Shown: positions 27,467 through 38,673, numbered from the stretch's first letter. The stretch is DNA of 50,136 bases from an uncultured beta proteobacterium (GCA_903924715.1 CAIYCP010000257.1:1-50136); one strand, 5' to 3'. Notes: generated by a model from the letters alone, not told the origin. A program made the numbers and translations.

Positions 27467-29115
27467 TGCTCGAAAAGGTCAAACACATGAGTGCCAAAGA
27501 GACATTTGATGTAATCGTACTGGGTTCAGGTGGTGCGGGCTGTGCGGCTGCGTTAGCAGCGTCAAGCCTAGGATTGAGCGTGGCCTTGGTTGAAAAAGAT
27601 CACCTGCTGGGTGGCGGTACGGCTGATTCGCTGGGCACCTTTTGGATCGCCAATAACAGCATGGCACAGGCACAGGCACTTGCAGACGATTTTGAGTCGG
27701 CACTGACGTACGCCAAATTTGTGGCGGGCGGGCAAGAGGTGCCAGAAAATCTAGAGGCCTATATCCGCGAAGGCAGACGTGTGTTGGATGCGTTTGTTGA
27801 CATGGGCGTGGGTTTGCAATTGGCCTTAGGCTTGCCTGACTATTTTTATCCCAGTGGCCCACACAGCTGTGGAGACGGGCGTCGCATGGTTGAGCCTAAA
27901 TCGATTAGGCGCAAAGATCTTGGAGATTTTTCTGATTCAATTCGACGCAGCAATCACAATGTGCAAGGCGTTGCCTGGAGTGATAGCGTTGGTTGGGGCG
28001 GTTTTGCGAATCGTCGTAATTGGCCGCTCGCTGAACTTGAACAGCGCGTGCGTGACGGTGTGCTGAGTTGTGGTGAGGCCTTGGTTGGTCAATTTGTTGC
28101 TCAAATGCTGAAGCAAGGGCGCGTGCAAATCTTGCTTGGCGTGCAAACTAAGGGACTTGTGACGCAAGATCACCGAGTGGTCGGTGTAGAAAAAGCGGAC
28201 GGCACGGTACTGCAGGCAAGGCGAGGCGTGATTCTTGCGACCGGAGGATATGAGGGTAACGTTGAGCTCGTGCAGCGGTTTGAGGGCTTTCCTGAATGGA
28301 TGAATCCCTTTGGCCCGCAAAATACAGGGGATGCACTCACCTTCGGCACACAAATCGGCGCAAGCGTTGCGCGTATCGGTATTAACAATTCATTATTCAT
28401 TGGTACGGGTGTGCCCGGCCGACCTGAGGCATTCTTTTCGGTTGGCTTAAGAGGGCTGCCGATGCCGGGTGCGATCGCGGTAAATCAACGTGGCGAGCGG
28501 TTCGGCGACGAGACGCAATTTCAAGATATGGTGATGGCGTTTCAGCAATATGACCGTCGAAATCGAAAATTTTTAAATCTACCTGCATTCATGATTTTTG
28601 ATGATCAATTTCGTCAACGTTATCCGGTGATGGATGCGATGCCTGGGCAACCGGTGCACCCAGATATTGCGCGTGCCGATACGCTGATTGGCCTAGCCGA
28701 AAAAATTGGTATTGACCCAGCTGGGTTAGTTAAGACGATCACGCAGTTCAATGTCGATGTGGCGCAGGGCCAGGATAGTGTCTTCGGTCGTGGGCGTTCT
28801 GCTTTTTCGCGTAATAACGCTGGCGACAAAGAATTGAAATTGAATCCACAGCTCGCACCTGTTCAAACCGCGCCGTTTTATGCGTTGCCTTTGAAAATGG
28901 GCGGCGTTTGTAGCGCGGGGCTTCTCACTGATCCCCATGCGAGAGTGGTTGGTGCCGATGGGCGTGTCATTGAAGGGCTGTATGCCTGCGGTAACGCCGC
29001 AGCTCCGACCTTTCTGGGCGTGGGTTATCAAGGTGGGTCGTCAATTGGTGCGGGCATTGTGTTTGGCTATCTCGCAGCAGAACATGCAAGCACCCAGTCA
29101 GTGTCTTCAGTCTAA
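27466..29115 (+). CDS. FAD-dependent oxidoreductase, fumarate reductase / ketosteroid dehydrogenase-like flavoprotein (start may be ATG 27487)
   Basis: 'DVIVLGSGGAGCAAALAASSLGLSVALVEKDHLLGGGTADSLGTFWIANN', C-terminal 'GRVIEGLYACGNAAAPTFLGVGYQGGSSIGAGIVFGYLAAEHA'. Confidence 0.91.
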   Translation: MLEKVKHMSAKETFDVIVLGSGGAGCAAALAASSLGLSVALVEKDHLLGGGTADSLGTFWIANNSMAQAQALADDFESALTYAKFVAGGQEVPENLEAYIREGRRVLDAFVDMGVGLQLALGLPDYFYPSGPHSCGDGRRMVEPKSIRRKDLGDFSDSIRRSNHNVQGVAWSDSVGWGGFANRRNWPLAELEQRVRDGVLSCGEALVGQFVAQMLKQGRVQILLGVQTKGLVTQDHRVVGVEKADGTVLQARRGVILATGGYEGNVELVQRFEGFPEWMNPFGPQNTGDALTFGTQIGASVARIGINNSLFIGTGVPGRPEAFFSVGLRGLPMPGAIAVNQRGERFGDETQFQDMVMAFQQYDRRNRKFLNLPAFMIFDDQFRQRYPVMDAMPGQPVHPDIARADTLIGLAEKIGIDPAGLVKTITQFNVDVAQGQDSVFGRGRSAFSRNNAGDKELKLNPQLAPVQTAPFYALPLKMGGVCSAGLLTDPHARVVGADGRVIEGLYACGNAAAPTFLGVGYQGGSSIGAGIVFGYLAAEHASTQSVSSV

Positions 29116-29125
29116 GGGGTCAGCG

Positions 29126-30091
29126 ATGCGAAAGATATTGAATTGCTTCAGTGCCTTGATGCTGGCACTTTGTATGTCATCTGCGTGGTCAGCGTATCCA
29201 GAGCGCTCGGTGCGGATTGTGGTGCCTTTTCCTCCTGGTGGCCCAACGGATATTCAAGCGCGCATCATCGCTCAGAAGTTAGGAGAACGACTCGGGCAAA
29301 CCTTTGTTGTTGAAAATAAACCTGGGGCGGGCGGTAATATTGGTACGCGTGCGGCGGCTCAGGCTGAAGGCGATGGCTACACGGTGCTCTTGATGACGCC
29401 CGCGCAAGTGATCAATATGCGCTTCTATGCAAATCCTGGCTATGATCTTCGCCAAGATTTTGTGCCAATCGGGCTGATTAGTACCGCACCGGCACTTTTG
29501 CTCGCCAATCCTAAGCTTGGTGTAAAAACAGTAGCCGACATTGTGGCGTTGGCAAAACAAAAGCCTGGCACACTTGTTTATGCGAGTGCAGGAGCTGGCT
29601 TATCAACGCATTTGATGATGGAACTCTTGAAGAAAACCGCAGGCATTGATATGGTTCATGCACCGTATCGCGGCTCGGCGCCTGCTTTAGCCGGACTCAT
29701 CGCAGGCGATACGTCTTTGTTAATCGATTCGATGGTGTCGGGATTGCCGCAGGTTAAAACAGGCGCATTGACTGCGATTGCGGTGACCAGTGCAGCGCGT
29801 TCGCCGATCGCGCCCAATATTCCAACGCTTAGTGAGTCGGGTCTTCCGGGGTTTGATGCAATTACTTGGTATGGGTTCATGGCACCCGCTAAAACCTCAC
29901 CAGAGATTGTGAGTCGGCTCGCTGTTGAAATCAATCAGATCTTGCAGGCACCAGATATTCATAAGCGGTTTCTTGAAATGGGAAGTGAACCTGCCGTGGT
30001 GAATCCTGAGTCGTTTGGTAAGTTTTTAGCGAGCGAAGAAAAACGCTGGTTAGCGATCGTGGTTGAATCGGGTGCCAAGGTCAACGAATGA
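29126..30091 (+). CDS. Bug-family TTT solute-binding protein
   Basis: ATG 29126: 'MRKILNCFSALMLALCMSSAWSAYPERSVRIVVPFPPGGPTDIQARIIAQKLGERLGQTFVVENKPGAGGNIGTRAAAQAEGDGYTVLL'. The ORF-track extension to 28937 overlaps the upstream gene. Confidence 0.94.
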   Translation: MRKILNCFSALMLALCMSSAWSAYPERSVRIVVPFPPGGPTDIQARIIAQKLGERLGQTFVVENKPGAGGNIGTRAAAQAEGDGYTVLLMTPAQVINMRFYANPGYDLRQDFVPIGLISTAPALLLANPKLGVKTVADIVALAKQKPGTLVYASAGAGLSTHLMMELLKKTAGIDMVHAPYRGSAPALAGLIAGDTSLLIDSMVSGLPQVKTGALTAIAVTSAARSPIAPNIPTLSESGLPGFDAITWYGFMAPAKTSPEIVSRLAVEINQILQAPDIHKRFLEMGSEPAVVNPESFGKFLASEEKRWLAIVVESGAKVNE

Positions 30092-30822
30092 GTCGGCCTT
30101 TGAATGCTGATCAAGGTGCACAGATGAATGACAAAAAATTAAAAGTGATTTTGGTGGTGCCTGCAACAAACACCACGATGGAGGCTGAGGTGCGGGCGCT
30201 GTGGCCAGAGATTGACGAACTGCATCGCGTGGGGATCCCTCGCCCGATGCGGCCGATTGTTGCAAGTGACTTGCCCGAGTATCGTGAGCACACGCTTAAG
30301 GCGGTTGCGCCCTATCAAAAAATTGGGGCAGATATGGTGATTTATGGCTGTACCACGGCTGGTTTTTTAGCAGGGCCTGAGGGTGATCTAGAGATGCAAC
30401 AGGCGTTGGTTCGGGCCGTAGGTGCGCCCGCGGTGACCACTGCATCATCCATGGTCGAGGCAATGAGTCGGGCGGGCGTGTCGCGCCCTGCGATTGTGAC
30501 GCCTTATTTAAAGCCAAGCAATGATGGCTTGATTCGTTTTTTAGAGGCAAAAGGGGTGAGCGTCTCTACCTTGGATAGTTTTTTCTTCACAACGACTGAG
30601 CAATACGATCGGGTGACGGACACCGAGGTTCTTGAATTGGCAGAGAAGACCGGACGGGATGGTGCGGCAGACTGTTTGTTTATTGCCTGTACCCAGTTGC
30701 CGACGTTATCAATTTTAGAGGTACTCAGAGAGCGACTGAAAAAGCCGGTATTGGGTGCGATACAAGCGACGGTTGAGAATGCAAAACGAACGCTGGCACA
30801 CGATGGTGCTGCAGAGTATTAA
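30088..30822 (+). CDS. Aspartate/glutamate racemase superfamily protein (maleate isomerase / arylmalonate decarboxylase-like); start may be ATG 30124
   Basis: 'KVILVVPATNTTMEAEVRALWPEIDELHRVGIPRP', catalytic-type Cys in 'DMVIYGCTTAGFLAGP' and 'DCLFIACTQLPTLSIL'; overlaps the upstream Bug stop. Confidence 0.87.
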   Translation: MSRPLNADQGAQMNDKKLKVILVVPATNTTMEAEVRALWPEIDELHRVGIPRPMRPIVASDLPEYREHTLKAVAPYQKIGADMVIYGCTTAGFLAGPEGDLEMQQALVRAVGAPAVTTASSMVEAMSRAGVSRPAIVTPYLKPSNDGLIRFLEAKGVSVSTLDSFFFTTTEQYDRVTDTEVLELAEKTGRDGAADCLFIACTQLPTLSILEVLRERLKKPVLGAIQATVENAKRTLAHDGAAEY

Positions 30823-30860
30823 AAAAAGGGGAAATCCTAAATGAAACGGATTTCCCCTTT
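30821..30860. terminator. Bidirectional rho-independent terminator between convergent genes
   Basis: aaaaAAAGGGGAAATCCtaaatgaaaCGGATTTCCCCTTTgc: long inverted repeat in a convergent intergenic region. Confidence 0.85.
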
Positions 30861-30894
30861 GCAAAGCCCAGAACTAATTTACTGCTAAGATTTT

Positions 30895-32370
30895 TTAACT
30901 CTCGTACGCTGACTCACCGTGCGACGTGATATTCAAGCCTTCACGCTCTTGGTCTTCAGGCACGCGCAAGCCGAAGACAAGATCTGCGATCTTGAAAGAA
31001 ATATAGGCAATCACACCCGACCAGATTAACGTGACCACGACGCTTTGCCCTTGAATCAAGAACTGATCAACGATTGAATAGTCAGGAGTGACCGCATTGG
31101 TGACATAGTCGTACACACCAGTGCCACCCAGTTTTGGTGCGGCGAATACAGCGGTGAGCAGGGCGCCTAAAATTCCGGCAACGCCGTGAATACCAAACAC
31201 GTCCAAACTATCGTCAGAGCCAAACATCTTCTTGAGTCCGCTGACGCCCCAGATACAGACGATACCGGCGATGGCACCGATTGCGAGCGCACCCATCGGA
31301 CCGACAAAGCCAGCAGCCGGCGTGATGCCAACTAAGCCAGCCACGCATCCCGAAGCAGCACCTAGTACAGAAGGTTTGCCTTTCAGTGCCCACTCTGTGA
31401 AGGTCCAGCTCAACACGGCTGCAGCGGTTGCGAGCAAGGTGTTTGCAAAGGCCAGAGCCGCCGTGCCATATGCCTCGAGTGCTGATCCAGCGTTAAAGCC
31501 AAACCAACCGAACCATAGCAAGGCAGCGCCTGTCATGACATGAACCATGTTGTGCGGCTTCATGGATTCTTTGCCAAAGCCAAGACGTTTTCCAACGACA
31601 AAGGATCCGACCAGACCAGCGATTGCGGCGTTGATGTGAACCACAGTGCCGCCCGCGAAGTCGAGTACACCTTTTTGAAACAACCAGCCAGCTTTCGCGG
31701 TCATTGCTTCAAGTGAGGCGGCATCTTTGACATCATCCGGGCCAGGCCAGAACCAAACCATGTGAGCGATTGGCAAGTAGGCGAAGGTGAACCAAAGAAT
31801 CATAAACAGCAAAATGGCTGAGAATTTTGCACGTTCTGCGAAAGCGCCAACAATCAGGCAGCAGGTAATGGTTGCAAATACGCCTTGGAACACCATGAAC
31901 ACATATTCAGGGATCGCAACGCCTTTGCTGAAGGTTGCTGCGACAACTTCAGGGTTCAGGCCCGCTAAAAATAGGCGGTCGAATTTGCCAATAAAAGCGT
32001 TGCCCTCGGTAAAGGCTAGGCTATAGCCATAAATCGACCATAGCACGATGATCAAAGAGAATACGACCAAGCATTGCATCAGAATCGACAAGACGTTTTT
32101 GCTGCGAGTCAGGCCACCATAAAAAAGCGCTAAACCTGGCAACGTCATGAGTAGTACCAAGGCAGTGCAAACAAGCATCCACGCGGTATCGCCTTTGTTT
32201 GGAACAATGGCTGTCGGTGCGGGTGCGGCTGCTTCTGCCGCTGGGGCAGCAGCTGTCGCGGCGGGCTTGGCGTCTTGCGCATATACAGGGCTCGTTGAGG
32301 CGATGCCAGTGATGCAGACCACAGCAGCCAAGAGGCCGCTTGCTAAGAGTTTATTTAACCAATTTGACAC
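30895..32370 (-). CDS. amtB: Ammonium transporter
   Basis: 491 aa, 'DTAWMLVCTALVLLMTLPGLALFYGGLTRSKNVLSILMQ', 'DFAGGTVVHINAAIAGLVGSFVVGKRLGFG', 'DVFGIHGVAGILGALLTAVFA'. Confidence 0.97.
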   Translation of the reverse strand: MSNWLNKLLASGLLAAVVCITGIASTSPVYAQDAKPAATAAAPAAEAAAPAPTAIVPNKGDTAWMLVCTALVLLMTLPGLALFYGGLTRSKNVLSILMQCLVVFSLIIVLWSIYGYSLAFTEGNAFIGKFDRLFLAGLNPEVVAATFSKGVAIPEYVFMVFQGVFATITCCLIVGAFAERAKFSAILLFMILWFTFAYLPIAHMVWFWPGPDDVKDAASLEAMTAKAGWLFQKGVLDFAGGTVVHINAAIAGLVGSFVVGKRLGFGKESMKPHNMVHVMTGAALLWFGWFGFNAGSALEAYGTAALAFANTLLATAAAVLSWTFTEWALKGKPSVLGAASGCVAGLVGITPAAGFVGPMGALAIGAIAGIVCIWGVSGLKKMFGSDDSLDVFGIHGVAGILGALLTAVFAAPKLGGTGVYDYVTNAVTPDYSIVDQFLIQGQSVVVTLIWSGVIAYISFKIADLVFGLRVPEDQEREGLNITSHGESAYES

Positions 32371-32384
32371 GGTACACCTCTTCT

Positions 32385-33568
<1,184 letters not shown>

Positions 33569-33610
33569 ATTGAACTCCCGTTGATCAAGGATGATGGTCT
33601 GATCAAAGAA

Positions 33611-33627
33611 AGCAAGATTTGTGCCAA
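33611..33627 (-). promoter_or_regulatory. Sigma-54 (-24/-12) promoter for porin-glnK-amtB
   Basis: Minus-strand sequence TTGGCACAAATCTTGCT matches YTGGCACGRNNNTTGCW except one position; about 43 nt upstream of the porin ATG. Confidence 0.85.
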
Positions 33628-33731
33628 CTGAACTTTGGCGACAGGAATTGTTGACAAACGTTTTTTACACAATGATGACACGCCGAAACCGTGATTTTTA
33701 GCGTGTTTGAAACGATTTCAGCTGACGTCTA

Positions 33732-33748
33732 TGCACCATAATAGAGCA
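33732..33748. promoter_or_regulatory. Candidate NtrC-like enhancer half/degenerate site
   Basis: TGCACCATAATAGAGCA resembles TGCACYNNNNNGGTGCA (left half matches fully, right half 4 of 6), about 105-135 nt upstream of the sigma-54 element. Confidence 0.5.
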
Positions 33749-33790
33749 TAAGCATCAAAATAAAGCATTTAACCGGTGGTTTGAGCCAAC

Positions 33791-34765
33791 TTATTCTAGG
33801 GTAATGTTGCTGGCGCGAATGATTTTTGCCAGACGCTCGGTCTCGGCGCTCAGCCGGGCAAAATACGGATCTCCCAGTTCTTGCATTGGAATAAAGCCAA
33901 GTTCGCTAAAGCGAGTTTGCGCTGAGGGCGATTGCATAATGGCTTGCGTCGAGGCGCGTAGCTTACTCACGATAGCATCTGGTGTGCCGGCCGGAACCAC
34001 GATGCCGATCGAGCCACCATACGAAAAATCCTTGAAGCCCAATTCTTCCATCGAAGGGATCTCGGGCAATAAAGGTGAGCGTTGCGGTGTCGTGACGGCT
34101 AAAGCGCGTAATCGTCCAGACTGAATCAACGGCGTGGCGTTGGCGACTGTGTCGACAAACAGATCAACGCGTTGCGCAAATAATTCGATCAAAGCAGGTG
34201 CACTACCTTTAAAGGGGACGTGGCTAATTGATATGTTGGCTGCATTTTTCAGTGCTTCGTTTGCCATAAAAGAGGTTGAGGCAGGCCCAAAATTAGCAAA
34301 ATTCAATGTGTTCGGTTTGTTCTTTGCATGCGCGACCAGTGCCGGAATCGAAAGAAATGGTGAATTGCTCGAGACGACAAAAACCCCTGGTGATAAAACA
34401 AGCAGGCCAATCGAGCGAAAATCGCGCTGCAAAACATAGCTCAGTTTGTCACCCAGAACAGTGGGCGCAACGGTAAATTCGGTACCCGCTGATTGGTAAA
34501 GGGTGTACCCATCTGGAGTTGCTTTTGCTGCAATCGCCGCAGCAATGGTTGAGGTAGCCCCCGGTTTATTTTCAACAATCACGGGTTGTTTAAGCTGTTC
34601 AGAATACTTAGACGCAATTAGGCGCGCAACAGTATCTCCGGCACCGCCAGGTGGGTACCCAACGATGAGTCGCAGCGGTCTGGTGGGATAGTCTTGCGCG
34701 CAGACTGTGCTGAGGGCGCTGGAAGATAACAAAATAACGGCGAGTAGCAGGCGGAAGTGTCGCAT
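33791..34765 (-). CDS. Bug-family TTT solute-binding protein
   Basis: 'MRHFRLLLAVILLSSSALSTVCAQDYPTRPLRLIVGYPPGGAGDTVARLIASKYSEQLKQPVIVENKPGATSTIAAAIAAKATPDGYTLY'; ORF track extends to 34813. Confidence 0.94.
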   Translation of the reverse strand: MRHFRLLLAVILLSSSALSTVCAQDYPTRPLRLIVGYPPGGAGDTVARLIASKYSEQLKQPVIVENKPGATSTIAAAIAAKATPDGYTLYQSAGTEFTVAPTVLGDKLSYVLQRDFRSIGLLVLSPGVFVVSSNSPFLSIPALVAHAKNKPNTLNFANFGPASTSFMANEALKNAANISISHVPFKGSAPALIELFAQRVDLFVDTVANATPLIQSGRLRALAVTTPQRSPLLPEIPSMEELGFKDFSYGGSIGIVVPAGTPDAIVSKLRASTQAIMQSPSAQTRFSELGFIPMQELGDPYFARLSAETERLAKIIRASNITLE

Positions 34766-34945
34766 GGTGGTTGTCTCTGTTGACGGTCGGGCAGGCGCGA
34801 GGCGACTGTGCAACCAGCGTTTATCGATGTTCTTTTTGGCGCAACGCCTTGATTATGCCCAAAAACTGCGCGAATGCCACGTGCGACGTGCCCATGCTAC
34901 TCTTGCCGCAGCGTTGATCCCCCCTTCTTTTTGGCTCGTATTTCT

Positions 34946-35728
34946 ATGGTTACAGTGGCCCCGCCGTTGATTGTCTTAGATGCCGTCGAGAAGCGTTTTG
35001 ACACGGGGCTTCTTGCGTTAGAGCGCTTTTCACTAAAGGTGGCTGCTAATGAGTTTGTCACCCTGTTAGGGCCCTCTGGCTGTGGAAAAAGCACAGTTTT
35101 AAAGTTGGTTGCGAACCTGGTCTTGCCCACGGCCGGAACGGTTTTGTCGCCAGCACAAACAGATCAAACAGGTCGGTCGACTGCCTTTGTGTTTCAAGAA
35201 CCGACATTACTGCCTTGGGCAACGGTATTTGACAATGTGTGGCTACCCTTGCGCTTGCAGGGCCAATCGCGGGATGCGGCGCGTTCGCTCATCAACAGCG
35301 TATTGGCGCGAGTTGGGTTGACTAATTTTCACCAAAGCTACCCAGCGCAACTGTCGGGCGGGATGAAAATGCGTGTGTCGATTGCACGCGCTCTGGTATC
35401 GCAGCCTCAGGTCTTGTTGATGGATGAACCCTTCGCTGCCTTGGACGACATTACTCGCCAACGCCTGAATGTTGACTTGTTAACGTGGTGGCACGACCAA
35501 GCGATGGCGACCATGTTTGTGACACACAATGTAGCCGAGGCTGTTTTTTTAAGCCAACGGGTTTTGGTGATGGGGGCTCGTCCCGGAAAAATTCTTGCTG
35601 AAGTGCAGGTTGACCATGCCTATCCGCGCGATGCGCGTTTTCGCGAAAGCACACAGTTCGCTACGCACTGTAAAACGCTCAGCGCCGCACTTGATGCGGC
35701 GAGTTCAAGCGAAGGGCTGCAGCCATGA
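34946..35728 (+). CDS. ABC transporter ATP-binding protein (nitrate/sulfonate/taurine type)
   Basis: Walker A 'LLGPSGCGKSTVLKLVANLVLPTAGTV', signature 'AQLSGGMKMRVSIARALVSQPQVLLMDEPFAALDDITRQRL', 'FVTHNVAEAVFLSQRVLVM'. ATG 34946 preferred. Confidence 0.94.
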   Translation: MVTVAPPLIVLDAVEKRFDTGLLALERFSLKVAANEFVTLLGPSGCGKSTVLKLVANLVLPTAGTVLSPAQTDQTGRSTAFVFQEPTLLPWATVFDNVWLPLRLQGQSRDAARSLINSVLARVGLTNFHQSYPAQLSGGMKMRVSIARALVSQPQVLLMDEPFAALDDITRQRLNVDLLTWWHDQAMATMFVTHNVAEAVFLSQRVLVMGARPGKILAEVQVDHAYPRDARFRESTQFATHCKTLSAALDAASSSEGLQP

Positions 35729-36489
35729 AGTTTCAACAAATCTGGTTGCCGACGATAGTCTGTGTAGGCTGCCTGCTGGGATGGGAGCTGCTTGTCCGTT
35801 GGGCGCAAATCCCAGCCTATACACTGCCAGCGCCAACAGCCGTGATCGAATCGCTCGTCTTGAACTGGAGCTCTTTAGCCGCGAGTTGGTGGTTCACGGT
35901 AAAAATTACCTTCAGCGCCTTGGGTTTGGCCTGTGCGGGCGGGGTGTTGATTGCCGCAGTGTTTGCGTTGTCGCCCCAAATAGAGCGCGCATTTTTTCCG
36001 CTGGCCGTGGTGCTGCAGGTGACGCCAATCGTTGCGGTGGCACCGTTGATATTGATTTACGTTGAGAGCACGATGACGGCGCTGCTGTTGTGCGCCTGGA
36101 TTGTGGCGTTTTTTCCGATCTTGTCGAACACGATCATTGGCTTACGGTCAATCGATGCAAACTTGGTTGATCTTTTTCGTTTGTATCGCGCAACCCCGTG
36201 GCAGCGGTTGACGTTGTTGCGTGCGCCCTGCGCCCTGCCATATTTTTTGGCGGGTGTGAAAATATCTGGGGGCTTGAGTTTGATCGGTGCGGTAACAGCA
36301 GAAATGGTTGCGGGTGCTGCGGGCCGTGATACAGGGTTAGCTTCGCGTATTCTTGAAGCAAGCTTTCGCACTGAAACACCAAAGATGTTTGCAGCCCTCG
36401 TACTACTTGTTGCGACAGGTATTCTGATATTTTTTATCTTTAATCTATTATCGACATTGCTGTTAACGCGTTACGCCCAGTCGGATTGA
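35725..36489 (+). CDS. ABC transporter permease (nitrate/sulfonate/taurine type)
   Basis: 254 aa hydrophobic; EAA-type loop 'DANLVDLFRLYRATPWQRLTLLRAPCALPYFLAGVKISGGLSLIGAVTAEMV'; 4-nt overlap with the ATPase gene. Confidence 0.93.
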   Translation: MKFQQIWLPTIVCVGCLLGWELLVRWAQIPAYTLPAPTAVIESLVLNWSSLAASWWFTVKITFSALGLACAGGVLIAAVFALSPQIERAFFPLAVVLQVTPIVAVAPLILIYVESTMTALLLCAWIVAFFPILSNTIIGLRSIDANLVDLFRLYRATPWQRLTLLRAPCALPYFLAGVKISGGLSLIGAVTAEMVAGAAGRDTGLASRILEASFRTETPKMFAALVLLVATGILIFFIFNLLSTLLLTRYAQSD

Positions 36490-36531
36490 TGACTGCTTGA
36501 AGCGTTATGTTGCTAGGCAAAAGGAAATTGA

Positions 36532-37554
36532 ATGATGAGTAAAAAATTATTCAAGCTGTTTGTGCTGTTGTTGTTGTTGACAACCGGGCTTGCGCAAGCG
36601 CAACAGGCTGTGAGCTTTGCGACGAACTGGAAAGCGCAAGCGGCGCATGGTGGCTTCTATCAGGCGCTTGCAGATGGTACATATAAAAAATATGGCCTGG
36701 ATGTCAAAATTATTCAAGGTGGGCCGCAAGTCAATAACCGACCACTGCTGCCCGCAGGCCGAATAGATTTTTTAATGACCGGTAACTTATTACATAGTTT
36801 TGATAACGTTAAAAACAAAGTGCCTGTTGTTGCGGTGGCAGCCATGTTTCAGAAAGATCCGCAAGCGTTGATGGCGCATCCTGGGCAAGGCTATGAAAAC
36901 TTTACTGCGCTTAAACATGCGCCCACTGCTTACATTGCAAAGGATGGGCAGTTCACCTGGTGGCAGTGGCTCAAGGTGACGCACGGGTTTAAAGATGAAG
37001 CCTTGAAACCCTACAACTACAACCTGGGGCCATTTTTATCGAACGCCAAGTCGATTCAGCAGGGCTACTCAGTAGCCGAGCCTATCTATATTAAAGAGCA
37101 GGGTAAGTTTAATTCGGTGGTGCACTTGTTAGCCGATCACGGATTTTCAACCTACAGCACCTTGATTGAAACACGCGCCGACACCTTAAAAAATAAGCCA
37201 GAGCTGGTGCAAAAATTTGTGGATGCCTCGATTCTTGGCTGGGTCAATTTTATGTATGGCGACCGTCAGGCGGCGACGGCACTGATGGTTAAAGACAATC
37301 CAGAGCTCTCAGCCGCTGAGGTCGAGGCCTCTGTTGAGTTGATGAAGCAGCAGGGGATTGTTGATTCGGGTGATGCGCAGACGCTCGGCATTGGCAGCAT
37401 GAAGGCTGAGCGGATTCAGGATTTTTATACGCAGATGATTCAGGCGGGGTTGTATCGAACGGGCGACGTGGATCTTTCGCAAGTCGCCGCGTTACAGTTT
37501 GTCAATAAAAGCGTTGGCGTTGAGTTAGCTCGGCAGTTGGTGAACAAAAAGTAG
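36532..37554 (+). CDS. ABC transporter substrate-binding protein (NMT1/THI5-like)
   Basis: 'AVSFATNWKAQAAHGGFYQALADGTYKKYGLDVKIIQGGPQVNNRPLLPAGRIDFLMTGN'; signal peptide; downstream of ATPase and permease. Confidence 0.9.
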   Translation: MMSKKLFKLFVLLLLLTTGLAQAQQAVSFATNWKAQAAHGGFYQALADGTYKKYGLDVKIIQGGPQVNNRPLLPAGRIDFLMTGNLLHSFDNVKNKVPVVAVAAMFQKDPQALMAHPGQGYENFTALKHAPTAYIAKDGQFTWWQWLKVTHGFKDEALKPYNYNLGPFLSNAKSIQQGYSVAEPIYIKEQGKFNSVVHLLADHGFSTYSTLIETRADTLKNKPELVQKFVDASILGWVNFMYGDRQAATALMVKDNPELSAAEVEASVELMKQQGIVDSGDAQTLGIGSMKAERIQDFYTQMIQAGLYRTGDVDLSQVAALQFVNKSVGVELARQLVNKK

Positions 37555-37605
37555 TGCAGTGACCGCAACCTGTTTGCAACATGAACGCGGGTTGTGGGCG
37601 TCGCC

Positions 37606-38622
37606 TTAATCGGGTGTCATCTTGGCTTTGATGATCACTTCTTTCCATTTGGCGGTTTCGCTTTTGATAAAAGCGGCATAAGCCTCAGGGGTACTGCCAA
37701 CCACTTCTGTGGCCATCTCAGAAATGCGTTTGTTGACGTCAGGGATTGCCAACACCATCGCAACATCTTTCGATAGCTGGTCAACAATGGCTTTTGGCGT
37801 GCCTGCCGGCGCCATGAAACCAAACCATGCGGTAATTTCGAAGTCTTTGATTCCCTGTTCGATCACCGTCGGCACTTCTGGTTGAGCAGGTGAGCGGGCA
37901 TCGCTCGTGATCCCGATGACGCGTACTGCGTTTGAACGAATATAGGGCAGCAGCACGGGGGTGTTATGGATTAAGACTTCGAACTGACCGCCCAGTCCGT
38001 CAGTGGTCATTTGCGCGCTTGATTTGTAGGGGATGCTGGTCATCTTGATGCCGGCAACCAGATTGAGCAGTTCACCGGTCAGATGTTGTGTGGTGCCTGG
38101 TCCTGGCGTGCCATAGCGAATTCTGCTTGGATCTTTTTTCGCCAACGCAATCAGCTCTTGCATATTATTGACCGGCACTGAAGGGTGCACCGTAATAAAG
38201 TTCGGCGTTTTAGTCGCGAGACTCACCGGGATCAGATCTTTTTCAACATCGTAAGGCATCTTTCCAGCCATCAAGGTTGGATTGACTGCAGTCGGGCCGA
38301 TTGTGTTGTACAAAAATGTGTAGCCATCAGGCGCGGCTTTAGCAACGCGGTCTGTACCAATGTTACCGGCGGCTCCCACCACATTTTCAACGACTACAGG
38401 TTGCCCCCAAGCCTCAGAGAGTTTTTGACCAATGAGACGAATCTGCGTGTCAGGCGCACTGCCAGGAGGGGCTGGCACGATCACACGTACCGTTTTGTCT
38501 GGCCATTTTGTTTGTGCGTAAACGCTATTGCCTGAGACGAATCCAAGGGCAAGTAACATTGCGCTTGTCGTCGTTAATAGGCGTGTGAGTTGTGCCGATA
38601 ATCTCATTTTTATCTCGCTCAA
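37606..38622 (-). CDS. Bug-family TTT solute-binding protein
   Basis: 'WPDKTVRVIVPAPPGSAPDTQIRLIGQKLSEAWGQPVVVENVVGAAGNIGTDRVAKAAPDGYTFLYN'. Confidence 0.95.
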   Translation of the reverse strand: MSEIKMRLSAQLTRLLTTTSAMLLALGFVSGNSVYAQTKWPDKTVRVIVPAPPGSAPDTQIRLIGQKLSEAWGQPVVVENVVGAAGNIGTDRVAKAAPDGYTFLYNTIGPTAVNPTLMAGKMPYDVEKDLIPVSLATKTPNFITVHPSVPVNNMQELIALAKKDPSRIRYGTPGPGTTQHLTGELLNLVAGIKMTSIPYKSSAQMTTDGLGGQFEVLIHNTPVLLPYIRSNAVRVIGITSDARSPAQPEVPTVIEQGIKDFEITAWFGFMAPAGTPKAIVDQLSKDVAMVLAIPDVNKRISEMATEVVGSTPEAYAAFIKSETAKWKEVIIKAKMTPD

Positions 38623-38673
38623 AGAGAATCTTTTTAGTCAGACTATTGTGACCTGATCAACGCCTATTTTAAA

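Noticed and set aside
28937-29125. N-terminal extension of the Bug ORF 28937..30091
   Set aside because: Overlaps the flavoprotein gene in another frame; a signal peptide starts at ATG 29126.
37554-37606. GCAACC...GGTTGT repeat between convergent ABC and Bug genes
   Set aside because: Imperfect stem with a long loop and no T tract; not a supportable terminator.
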